Source: Niastella sp. OAS944 (GTDB lineage Bacteria; Bacteroidota; Bacteroidia; Chitinophagales; Chitinophagaceae). From it: 64,000 nucleotides of DNA. Position 1 is the first letter of the stretch, and each line of letters begins with the position of its first letter. This document shows, one piece after another, positions 53,907-61,205 of the stretch. Below the pieces are notes generated by a model. The model had not been told where the DNA came from and made no database searches. It was given only the letters and a program-made list of their open reading frames with translations. A program made the position numbers and the translations under genes. Location of the stretch: NCBI GenBank assembly GCA_024809215.1, contig JANUBW010000002.1:62001-126000 (forward strand), given 5' to 3'.

Positions 53907-54104
53907 ATGCCAAAGGTTAAAACAAACTCCAGTGCCAAAAAAAGATTCAAAGTAACCGGCACCGGCAAGATCACTCACCAGAAGTCTTTCAAGCGTCACA
54001 TTCTTACCAAAAAATCTAAACGCCGTAAACGCGCACTCAACAAAGATGGTGTTGTACACAAATCTAACGTTGACTTCGTTAAGCGTTTGCTGAGACTGAA
54101 GTAA
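53907..54104 (+). CDS. rpmI: Ribosomal protein bL35
   Basis: 65 residues, normal length. It starts [22 protein letters not shown] and is strongly basic ([13 protein letters not shown]). A 50S subunit component. rplT follows after 49 nt. Confidence 0.98.
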   Translation: MPKVKTNSSAKKRFKVTGTGKITHQKSFKRHILTKKSKRRKRALNKDGVVHKSNVDFVKRLLRLK

Positions 54105-54153
54105 TCTTGTGATCCCATTTAACCAATTTTCAAATTTCAAACTTATTTAAGAT

Positions 54154-54498
54154 ATGCCACGTTCAGTAAATGCTGTAGCATCACGGGCACGCCGCAAAAG
54201 GATTCTGAAAGCTGCCAAGGGTTACTACGGCAAACGTAAAAACGTATATACCGTTGCGAAAAACGTAATGGAAAAAGGTCTACAATATAAATATGTAGGC
54301 CGTAAATTAAAGAAAAGAGAATACCGCGCACTGTGGATAGCTCGTATCAACGCTGCTGTTCGCGCAGAAGGTATCACTTACTCTGAGTTCATCCACAAAC
54401 TGAACCAGAAAGGGATCACCCTCGATCGTAAGATCCTGGCTGATCTGGCTATGAACGAGCCTGAAACTTTCAAAAACCTGATCGCTTCTGTAAAGTAA
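54154..54498 (+). CDS. rplT: Ribosomal protein bL20
   Basis: 114 residues. It starts [37 protein letters not shown] and has the typical bL20 basic helix, then [24 protein letters not shown]. An early-assembly 50S protein that often represses its own operon. A terminator follows. Confidence 0.98.
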   Translation: MPRSVNAVASRARRKRILKAAKGYYGKRKNVYTVAKNVMEKGLQYKYVGRKLKKREYRALWIARINAAVRAEGITYSEFIHKLNQKGITLDRKILADLAMNEPETFKNLIASVK

Positions 54499-54521
54499 GC
54501 TTACAAAGCGTCAAATATATT

Positions 54522-54559
54522 GAAGCCCCTTACTTTACAGTGAGGGGCTTCTTGTTTTA
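54522..54559 (+). terminator. Terminator after rplT
   Basis: GAAGCCCCT (54522-54530) pairs with AGGGGCTTC (54543-54551), and TTGTTTTA follows. Confidence 0.8.
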
Positions 54560-54615
54560 ATTAATATAGAACGTGAATCGGCAATCGTGTCCTGGAACAC
54601 TTTATTATTTTTTTA

Positions 54616-54645
54616 TTTGAAAAACTGATCAAACTATTACTTTTG
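54616..54645 (+). promoter_or_regulatory. Promoter of the arginine decarboxylase gene
   Basis: TTTG (54616-54619), an 18-nt spacer and TACTTTTG (54638-54645): full consensus. The start codon is 76 nt downstream. Confidence 0.78.
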
Positions 54646-54720
54646 CAAATAATTTTTCAGTTTGGGTACAATTTTTACTGACCATTAAAATTCACAGCCA
54701 TCAGCAACCCGAATCAGTAC

Positions 54721-56115
54721 ATGAACAACTCGTACACCGACCTGGTGCACCAAACCTTTAATTTTCCCCAGGAAGGGTTCGATGTAAAAGACAATTATCT
54801 GCACTTTAACGGGCTCGACCTAAAAGCGCTTATTGCCAAACACGGCACGCCCATGAAACTTACCTATCTTCCCAAGATCGGTATGCAGATAAAAAAGGCA
54901 AAAAAGATGTTTGCCAATGCTATCAAAAAGCATAAATATGAGGGCGAATACAATTACTGCTACTGTACAAAAAGTTCTCACTTTTCATTCGTGGTTGAAG
55001 AAGCGCTGAAACACGATATTCACCTCGAAACATCTTACGCCTACGATATCGAGATCATCAAAAAGCTATATGATCGTAAAAAGATCACCAAGGACACATT
55101 TATCATCTGTAACGGTTATAAGCAAAAGACCTATACCAGCCGTATAGCCAATTTGCTGAACACCGGTTTCAAGAACGTAATTCCCATCCTCGATAACAGG
55201 GAGGAATTGCAACATTATAAAAAATCAGTAAAAGGCCCTTTCAAACTGGGTATCAGGGTAGCTGCCGAAGAAGAGCCCACCTTCCCATTCTATACTTCCC
55301 GCCTGGGTTTCAGGGCCAGGGATGTACTGGAATTTTACGTCGACAAAATTGAGGGCAATGAAGATCGCTTTCAGCTGAAGATGCTTCACATCTTCCTTAA
55401 CAAAGGGATAAAGGATGATATCTACTACTGGAGTGAGCTTAACAAGGTGATAAACCTGTATTGCCAGCTTAAGAAAATATGTCCTGAACTGGATTCTATC
55501 AATATCGGCGGAGGCTTCCCAATTAAACACTCGCTGGGTTTTGAGTACGATTACCAGTTCATGATCAATGAAATTGTAGGTAACATTAAAAAAGCCTGCA
55601 AAAAGAACAATGTACCCATGCCGCACATCTTTACCGAATTTGGTAGCTATACCGTAGGGGAGAGCATGGCGCATATTTATAGCGTTATTGGCCAAAAAAC
55701 GCAGAACGACCGTGAGAACTGGTATATGATCGATTCATCGTTCATCACTACCTTACCCGACACCTGGGGTATTGGGGAAAAGTTCCTGATGCTGCCCATC
55801 AACAAATGGGACCAGGAGTACCAGCGTGTGGTGCTGGGCGGTATCACCTGCGACAGTCATGACTATTACGACTCGGAAGAGCATATCAATGAGGTGTTTC
55901 TGCCAAAGATCAACAATGGCGAACCGCTGTACCTGGGATTCTTCCATACCGGCGCTTACCAGGACCAGATAAGTGGTTATGGCGGTATTAAACACTGCCT
56001 TATTCCATCGCCCAAACACGTTATTGTCGGTCACGATAAAAACGGTAAATTGGTGGACTGGGTGTATGCGAAAGAGCAAACAGCTCAAAGCATGCTGAAG
56101 ATATTAGGATATTAG
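54721..56115 (+). CDS. speA: Arginine decarboxylase (fold-III PLP enzyme)
   Basis: 464 residues. A PLP-dependent decarboxylase of the alanine-racemase fold with the cofactor lysine in YNYCYCTKSSHFSF (Lys84) and IRVAAEEEP, SRLGF and INIGGGFPIKH (phosphate loop) later. The C-terminal domain has the TCDSHDYY and GAYQ motifs (active-site Cys and Tyr across the dimer). Length and sequence match the short Bacteroidota enzyme that makes agmatine, leading to putrescine and spermidine, rather than the 630-residue E. coli SpeA. It has its own promoter, and an NTF2-like gene follows after 28 nt. Confidence 0.85.
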   Translation: MNNSYTDLVHQTFNFPQEGFDVKDNYLHFNGLDLKALIAKHGTPMKLTYLPKIGMQIKKAKKMFANAIKKHKYEGEYNYCYCTKSSHFSFVVEEALKHDIHLETSYAYDIEIIKKLYDRKKITKDTFIICNGYKQKTYTSRIANLLNTGFKNVIPILDNREELQHYKKSVKGPFKLGIRVAAEEEPTFPFYTSRLGFRARDVLEFYVDKIEGNEDRFQLKMLHIFLNKGIKDDIYYWSELNKVINLYCQLKKICPELDSINIGGGFPIKHSLGFEYDYQFMINEIVGNIKKACKKNNVPMPHIFTEFGSYTVGESMAHIYSVIGQKTQNDRENWYMIDSSFITTLPDTWGIGEKFLMLPINKWDQEYQRVVLGGITCDSHDYYDSEEHINEVFLPKINNGEPLYLGFFHTGAYQDQISGYGGIKHCLIPSPKHVIVGHDKNGKLVDWVYAKEQTAQSMLKILGY

Positions 56116-56143
56116 TTCACCGATTTTTGTCAAGTTACCCCAC

Positions 56144-56605
56144 ATGAAACGATTTGCGATTCTATTTACGATAACCTTGGCCCTGGCAGGCGTAGCACAG
56201 GCCCAAACAACCGAAGATTCGGTAAAAGCTACCATTAACCGGTTGTTTGAGGGCATGAAGAACGCCGATACTGTAATACTTAAATCGGCCTTTACCGACG
56301 ACCCTATTTTGCACACTGTTGCAACGAATAAGAAGAAAAAGATATACGTTCGGGTCGAAAAATACCCTGACTTTGTAAAGATCACCGGTCAGGGTAAAGC
56401 AGGGGAGGCAGATGAACGTGTACAATTTGAGACCATTCGCATCGACGGCCCCCTGGCAATGGTTTGGGCGCCTTATGAGTTCTATTACAAGGGAAAGTTT
56501 CACCATTGCGGCGTTAATTCTTTCCAGTTAGTAAAACTTGAAGATGGTTGGAAGATAAATTATCTGATTGATACTCGTAGAAAAAGTTGTGAGCCTAAAC
56601 AATAG
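56144..56605 (+). CDS. Secreted NTF2-like protein
   Basis: 153 residues. A signal peptide (MKRFAILFTITLALAGVAQAQ) is followed by a cone-shaped NTF2/SnoaL-like domain: EDSVKATINRLFEGMKNADTVILKSAFTDDPILHTV...VDGPLAMVWAPYEFYYKGKFHHCGVNSFQLVKLEDGWKINYLIDTRR. The pocket histidines HHCG are intact. These are often annotated as lumazine-binding-like or DUF4440-related proteins. Predicted periplasmic, ligand unknown. It may share the arginine decarboxylase transcript. Confidence 0.85.
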   Translation: MKRFAILFTITLALAGVAQAQTTEDSVKATINRLFEGMKNADTVILKSAFTDDPILHTVATNKKKKIYVRVEKYPDFVKITGQGKAGEADERVQFETIRIDGPLAMVWAPYEFYYKGKFHHCGVNSFQLVKLEDGWKINYLIDTRRKSCEPKQ

Positions 56606-56632
56606 TTGAAGCAATAACAACCTAACGAACAA

Positions 56633-56762
56633 ATGTGCTAATGAGATAATATGCAAATGTGCTAATAAAAAAATCCTCGGCTTTGCCGAGGATTTTTTTA
56701 TTGTATTTCCATTAGCCCATTATCTCATTAGCTAATTATCTCATTAGCTAATTATCTCATTT
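56633..56762. repeat. Degenerate foldback repeat, gctaatgag/ctcattagc family, with terminator core
   Basis: The left arm is aaatgtgctaatgagataat and onward to 56666. The core is the hairpin 56671-56695. The right arm (56708-56762) is ccattagcccattatctcat then tagctaattatctcattag. On the minus strand the TGA of the convergent gene lies in the last word. Confidence 0.92.
56671..56700. terminator. Bidirectional terminator inside the repeat
   Basis: AAATCCTCGGC (56671-56681), loop TTT and GCCGAGGATTT (56685-56695) form a perfect 11-bp stem with T on one side and A on the other, so it can end transcription from both converging genes. Confidence 0.93.
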
Positions 56763-58067
56763 TTTTACCCTATACTTCTTCATAACCTTGGGGCTATTAA
56801 AGTATTGGTTCAATTCCTTCTCGCTCATTTCGCTGGTAATTTCAATGGGAATATCTACCAGTTGAACCTGCATTTGCTTTAACTCTTCTTTTAGCTTGGC
56901 GGTTTTCTTTGCTATATCGGGGTCACGTTCGCCCACCAGGGCGTTATCGCTCACCATATATTCCAATCTTTTGATGGCTGTTCTCACCTGCGAAGCCTGG
57001 TTCTGTTCAGAAACCTTTTGTGGAGCTACCGCTTCCTTAACAGGCACCAGCGAAATGCCCACACTCGGTAATATCTTTCCAATATTTTGTTCGTTGGCGC
57101 CTTTCGAAGACGAAAGTATACTACCGGTTAAAGCAGTGGTTGAACCGGTGATATCAAAAGTAGTCCGGGTCGATTTGGTGTTCTTTACCCCTTTATCGAG
57201 TTGCAGGAAGGTATACTTCAACCGCAGCACATAGCCATTGATCACATTTACGGTAAGCTTAAAATCTTCTACGGTCAATGGATAGTTCAGGGCATCCTTT
57301 ACCACTATTTTTACCTGTGCAGTATCGCGTACCATAAATTTATTGGCGCCAACAAAGCTCAGGATCACCGTACGCTCTTTTCCTGGGTCAGATTCTTTTA
57401 CAAAATCAAACCCGGGCGACCATATAAAATCATCATCGCATTTTTTCACCAATGTAGCGCCCTTCACCGGCATATTTGAAAAGAAGGTGATGGTTTCAAT
57501 AGGAAAGTTACCGTTCTCACAAAGTACCTTAAAAGCTATTGTATCGCCTTCATCAACCATTACGGTAGAACCGATGGTTGGTTTTATCTTCGACTGAATG
57601 ATGTCGGTATTATAGAATGTGATATAAAAAGAAGTGTCTACATGGTCACTGGATGATTCAAGGTTCTGTACGCCCACACTTACCTTATATTGATAATCAT
57701 ATTTCAGCTTGCCCGAAAGGAAAAATGATTTTTCTGCCTTAAAGGTCAATAAACCATTATCCTTATTAATGCGCAGGCCAATGGGCGAATTACGCAGGAA
57801 CCAGTAATATTTCGACTGGTCTTTATTGATCTCCAGCTTGTATGCCAGCGAAGAATCAACATGCAGGGTAAAGTAGGGATTGAGATTCTTTATACGCAAG
57901 GCAACTTCAGCAGAATCAACAACAAATGGAATGGTGTCGATATGCTTGCGGCCATGATACGTAGTGGTATCGCCCGGCTTGTCCTGCGCTAAAGAACATA
58001 AGCCAGAAAATATACATAGTACGATCAATCCCAACGTCTTTCGGATACAGGAAGTGAGTTCTCTCAT
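56757..58067 (-). CDS. Secreted protein of unknown function
   Basis: 436 residues. A signal peptide (about 1-28, ending LCSLAQ) is followed by two Ig/cadherin-like beta domains (about 60-160 and 165-275: SKYYWFLRNSPIGLRINKDNGLLTFKAEKSFF; SKIKPTIGSTVMVDEGDTIAFKVLCENGNFPIETITFFSNMPV). A helical C-terminal region (about 350-436) contains KRLEYMVSDNALVGERDPDIAKKTAKLKEELKQM and ends in basic residues. No sorting domain. I do not recognise the family. Hsp20 lies upstream on the same strand behind a terminator. Confidence 0.78.
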   Translation of the reverse strand: MRELTSCIRKTLGLIVLCIFSGLCSLAQDKPGDTTTYHGRKHIDTIPFVVDSAEVALRIKNLNPYFTLHVDSSLAYKLEINKDQSKYYWFLRNSPIGLRINKDNGLLTFKAEKSFFLSGKLKYDYQYKVSVGVQNLESSSDHVDTSFYITFYNTDIIQSKIKPTIGSTVMVDEGDTIAFKVLCENGNFPIETITFFSNMPVKGATLVKKCDDDFIWSPGFDFVKESDPGKERTVILSFVGANKFMVRDTAQVKIVVKDALNYPLTVEDFKLTVNVINGYVLRLKYTFLQLDKGVKNTKSTRTTFDITGSTTALTGSILSSSKGANEQNIGKILPSVGISLVPVKEAVAPQKVSEQNQASQVRTAIKRLEYMVSDNALVGERDPDIAKKTAKLKEELKQMQVQLVDIPIEITSEMSEKELNQYFNSPKVMKKYRVKK

Positions 58068-58092
58068 GGGGGCCGAAGTTAGGACAAAACAT

Positions 58093-58122
58093 AAAAAAAA
58101 CCATCCACCAAAAGGTGGATGG
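58093..58122 (-). terminator. Terminator of the Hsp20 gene
   Basis: CCATCCACC (58101-58109) pairs with GGTGGATGG (58114-58122). The eight A before it are the T run on the minus strand. Confidence 0.9.
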
Positions 58123-58182
58123 CCTTCTAAACCAAAACCAACTGCTTATGAAACTAAAATTTTAATATTTCTTTTGCTTATT

Positions 58183-58614
58183 TTACTGAACAACCACCTG
58201 TTTAGGTGTATCTTTTACCTGTTCTTTTTTAGGCAGGTACAGTTTTAAAATACCATTCTCGTATTTAGCCTGAATAGCATCGGCATTTACCTGTTCAGCT
58301 ACTGTAAATGTGCGTTTGAAGCTGCGATGACCAAATTCACGACGAATGGTTTTGGCATCTTCCGTTTTGCTTTCTTCTTTCTTTTCATAGCTAATGGTAA
58401 GCAAACCTTTGTCGATATTTACCTTAATGTCTTCTTTGTTGATACCAGGCACGCTAACATCGAGGTTAAAACCTTCGGCAGTTTCGGTAATATTTACCGG
58501 GGCCAGATTAATGCCATTATAACCATCGTTCCATAAATTAGGAATAGAATTGAAGAAATCATCAACTACTGAATCGAATGATTTTCTAGCGGGATGGTGC
58601 AGTCTTACTGTCAT
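58183..58614 (-). CDS. Small heat-shock protein Hsp20
   Basis: 143 residues. An alpha-crystallin domain (about 38-135): NITETAEGFNLDVSVPGINKEDIKVNIDKGLLTISYEKKEESKTEDAKTIRREFGHRSFKRTFTVAEQVNADAIQAKYENGILKLYLPKKEQ. The A-x-x-x-n-GvL-like motif AKYENGILKLYLPK is intact; the N-terminal arm is short. An ATP-independent holdase against aggregation. It is monocistronic, with a terminator behind it and no CIRCE element visible upstream. Confidence 0.94.
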   Translation of the reverse strand: MTVRLHHPARKSFDSVVDDFFNSIPNLWNDGYNGINLAPVNITETAEGFNLDVSVPGINKEDIKVNIDKGLLTISYEKKEESKTEDAKTIRREFGHRSFKRTFTVAEQVNADAIQAKYENGILKLYLPKKEQVKDTPKQVVVQ

Positions 58615-58781
58615 GATTATTAATTTTTATTGTTTTTTAAATTTTGACGTACGTGTACCTAATTCCCAAACAATGTACCATTGCAAAAAAGCACCGGTTT
58701 TGCGTACGGAATGACAGAAAGCACTAAAAACACAACGACATAATTACAGTCAAATTCATTTTACACTGACATAAATTCCGA

Positions 58782-58815
58782 TTTCGGGTTAAAATAAACT
58801 TTTTACGTAGTTTTG
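58782..58815 (+). promoter_or_regulatory. Promoter of the bacilliredoxin gene
   Basis: TTTC (one mismatch to TTTG, 58782-58785), a 22-nt spacer and TAGTTTTG (58808-58815). The ATG is 24 nt downstream. Confidence 0.6.
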
Positions 58816-58838
58816 CGTTTCAATTAAAAAATAGTAGA

Positions 58839-59252
58839 ATGTATCCAACAGAAATAGTACTTCCAATGAAAGAGGAGTTGACAGACAATGGCTTCCAGGA
58901 GCTGTTAACCCCTGAAGATGTTGATAATCAAATTAAAGCACAAGGAACAACCCTGGTAATGATCAATTCAGTATGTGGTTGCTCGGCAGGTTCTGCCCGT
59001 CCCGGCGTATTGATGGCTGTAACCAATTCACCCAAAAAGCCCGATCATTTAACTACCAGCTTTGCAGGATATGATGTTGATGCTGTAAAGAAGTTACGTG
59101 AGCATTTATTACCTTACCCTCCATCTTCACCAGCAATTGCGCTGTTCAAAGATGGTCAGTTGGTACACTTTATTGAAAGGCATATGATCGAAGGCCGTCC
59201 GGCCCAGCTGATCGCTCACAACCTAATAGCAGCATTTGAAGAATATTGTTAA
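58839..59252 (+). CDS. Bacilliredoxin (BrxA/BrxB family)
   Basis: 137 residues. A thioredoxin fold with the CGC active site in MINSVCGCSAGSARPG (Cys46-Gly-Cys48), which is the family hallmark. The PPSSPAIALFKDGQLVHFIERHMIEGRPAQLIAHNL end is typical of the YphP/YqiW family. In Bacilli it removes bacillithiol from mixed disulfides; in Bacteroidota a comparable role with bacillithiol or another thiol is expected. It has its own promoter and terminator. Confidence 0.93.
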   Translation: MYPTEIVLPMKEELTDNGFQELLTPEDVDNQIKAQGTTLVMINSVCGCSAGSARPGVLMAVTNSPKKPDHLTTSFAGYDVDAVKKLREHLLPYPPSSPAIALFKDGQLVHFIERHMIEGRPAQLIAHNLIAAFEEYC

Positions 59253-59292
59253 AATTTCTTAGCTGATTAATTCAGCTTTGTTCATAGTGATG

Positions 59293-59321
59293 AACCCTCT
59301 CATTCCTGAGAGGGTTTTTTT
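59293..59321 (+). terminator. Terminator after the bacilliredoxin gene
   Basis: AACCCTCTCA (59293-59302), loop TTCC and TGAGAGGGTT (59307-59316) with a T run: a textbook intrinsic terminator. Confidence 0.95.
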
Positions 59322-59452
59322 CTCAATAGGCAATAGGCAATAAACAATAGGCAAGGGTTCGCGAAGTGCAGAGTGGTCGATTTCAGGCAGACTGATGCCG
59401 GTTCGGAATAAATTGCCAATTGCCCATTGTCAATTGCTAATTGGCAATTGTT
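59322..59452. repeat. Degenerate foldback repeat, caataggcaata/attgccaatt family
   Basis: The left arm is caataggcaataaacaatag. The core has ttcgcgaagtgcagag and ggcagactgatgcc. The right arm is aattgccaattgcccattg then tcaattgctaattggc. It lies behind the terminator, about 70 nt from the stop codon. Confidence 0.82.
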
Positions 59453-59508
59453 TTCTTATCATTGCACCTTTATTTAAACAATTGATAGATAAAATCTATT
59501 CCTGATAC

Positions 59509-60819
59509 ATGTATCCAAACCTATATTACGCTTTTAAGGATCTATTTGGTGTTAGCTTGAATGGACTTCGTTTTATAAATTCCTTTGGTTTTTTTGTTGC
59601 ATTGTCTTTTTTAGCCGCTGCATATATATTAACCCTGGAATTAAAACGGAAGGAAAGAGCAGGCTTATTGTCGTTCCAGGAAGTGAAGATGGTAGTAGGT
59701 AAACAGGCCGGTATAGGCGAATTATTACTAAACTTCATGCTGGGCTTTTTATTGGGATACAAGATCATTGGTTTATTTCTTTCAGACAGCAAAACAACCG
59801 CCGATCCGCAACAATTCATTTTCTCATCAGAAGGCAGCTGGCCCATTGGTATTGCATTGGGTTTATTGTTTGCCGGCTTAAAATGGTGGGAAAAACATAA
59901 GCAAAAGCTCGATAAACCCGAAGAGCGCACCATTCGTATTTGGCCGCACGACAGGGTAGGTGACCTGGTGATCTATGCAGCATTGTTTGGATTCTTAGGC
60001 GCCAAAATATTTCATAACCTCGAGAACTGGCAGGATTTTAAAGCGAACCCCATTGAGGCATTGTTATCATTCAGCGGGTTAACCTTCTATGGTGGTTTGA
60101 TCTGTGCAGCCGTTGCCATTTATTTTTATAGCCGTAAACATAAGATCTCATTCCGTCAATTGTGCGATGCTATTGCGCCCGCCCTCATACTGGCTTACTC
60201 GTTAGGCCGGGTTGGCTGCCAGGTGGCCGGCGATGGCGACTGGGGCGTTTTGAACAGCCAGTATGTAACGGTTCCAGGCAACTCATCAAAGGTTGAAATG
60301 GTAGATAGCACCCGCTTTCAACAAACCTTACAGGCACATAGCAGCTTTTATTTACGGACCTTTCAGGTTAATAATGTTTCCGAGATCCCTCATATTTCTG
60401 TAAAAGCACCCGGTTGGCTGCCCAATTGGTTATTCGCTTATTCTTACCCGCATAATGTGGTGAATGAAGGGGTGCGTATTCCAGGTTGCGAAGATGAACA
60501 ATATTGTAACCAGCTGCCCATTCCGGTTTTCCCAACGCCTTTTTATGAAACGGTGGTGAGTTTCTTCCTCTTCCTGTTCTTATGGTCGTTGCGTAAGAAA
60601 ATGAAAGTGCCGGGAACGCTGTTTGGCGTATACCTTATAGTGAATGGTATAGAACGCTTCTTTGTAGAACAGATACGCGTTAACACCAAATACGATATTT
60701 TCGGCTTTCACCCCACGCAGGCCGAGATCATTGCAGTAGCATTGATCATTGCCGGCGCCGCCATATACTTTGTTATGAAGAAAAGGCATGCGGCTAAAAC
60801 AGAAACAGCTAAAGCTTAA
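59509..60819 (+). CDS. lgt: Prolipoprotein diacylglyceryl transferase, long form
   Basis: 436 residues, clearly longer than the usual 260-300. The Lgt core is recognisable: FYGGLICAAVA (about 192-202), ALILAYSLGRVGCQVAGDGDWG with the conserved Arg (about 223-245), PTPFYETVV and NGIERFFVEQIRVNTKYDIFGFHPTQAEIIA. At least seven transmembrane helices. It transfers diacylglycerol to the lipobox cysteine of lipoproteins such as those at 488-904 and 17209-18066. The extra length comes from an extended N-terminal part and a soluble loop of about 80 residues before the PTPFYE motif. Known in Bacteroidota, but a paralogue of a shorter Lgt cannot be excluded. Confidence 0.88.
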   Translation: MYPNLYYAFKDLFGVSLNGLRFINSFGFFVALSFLAAAYILTLELKRKERAGLLSFQEVKMVVGKQAGIGELLLNFMLGFLLGYKIIGLFLSDSKTTADPQQFIFSSEGSWPIGIALGLLFAGLKWWEKHKQKLDKPEERTIRIWPHDRVGDLVIYAALFGFLGAKIFHNLENWQDFKANPIEALLSFSGLTFYGGLICAAVAIYFYSRKHKISFRQLCDAIAPALILAYSLGRVGCQVAGDGDWGVLNSQYVTVPGNSSKVEMVDSTRFQQTLQAHSSFYLRTFQVNNVSEIPHISVKAPGWLPNWLFAYSYPHNVVNEGVRIPGCEDEQYCNQLPIPVFPTPFYETVVSFFLFLFLWSLRKKMKVPGTLFGVYLIVNGIERFFVEQIRVNTKYDIFGFHPTQAEIIAVALIIAGAAIYFVMKKRHAAKTETAKA

Positions 60820-60841
60820 TATAATCTGAAGTATTTCAATG

Positions 60842-60868
60842 AGCCTCTGCGAATAGCGGGGGCTTTTT
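60842..60868 (+). terminator. Terminator after lgt
   Basis: AGCCTCTGC (60842-60850) pairs with GCGGGGGCT (60856-60864), including two G-U, and a T run follows. Confidence 0.87.
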
Positions 60869-60914
60869 GCTTTTAGGCCTGTCGCTGGCAATCACTGCCC
60901 CTCCAGTTTTTTCA

Positions 60915-60995
60915 GCAATTACTTACAAACTGAATAACAGAACAACTGAATAACTGGAAACTAAGAACTGTGAACTATAAACTGTGAACTATTAA
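60915..60995. repeat. Degenerate repeat, ctgaataac and gtgaactat family
   Basis: Words cagcaattacttacaaactg, aataacagaacaactgaata and actgtgaactataaactgtg then aactattaattcc. Same family as 25421-25563, but only the right-hand type of arm is present. It lies about 95 nt after the lgt stop. Confidence 0.78.
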
Positions 60996-61151
60996 TTCCA
61001 TTCAACCTGTATTCTTTCCACCCATCCCAAACAACCATGTAGCTGTAACCCAAAGGTTAGTTATACGTCCTACCTGCATACCAATTATTTCCGGACATCA
61101 GCAAAAACAACCACTGGACATAAAATAAGGTACTTTACATTGCATAGTACC
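60996..61151. other. Leader region of the outer-membrane receptor gene
   Basis: Non-coding, with no clear hairpin or RNA gene. It runs into a -7 box. Confidence 0.4.
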
Positions 61152-61159
61152 TACTTTTG
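61152..61159 (+). promoter_or_regulatory. -7 box of the receptor gene
   Basis: TACTTTTG matches TAnnTTTG. The ATG is 46 nt downstream; the -33 box is not clear. Confidence 0.5.
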
Positions 61160-61205
61160 AACTGTAATTAATTAAGCAAAGTATTCTTCAACCAATAAAA
61201 GAACC

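Noticed and set aside
8240-60995. CRISPR array among the repeated intergenic words
   Set aside because: The words are 7-10 bp, degenerate and without unique spacers of constant length; no cas genes are present.
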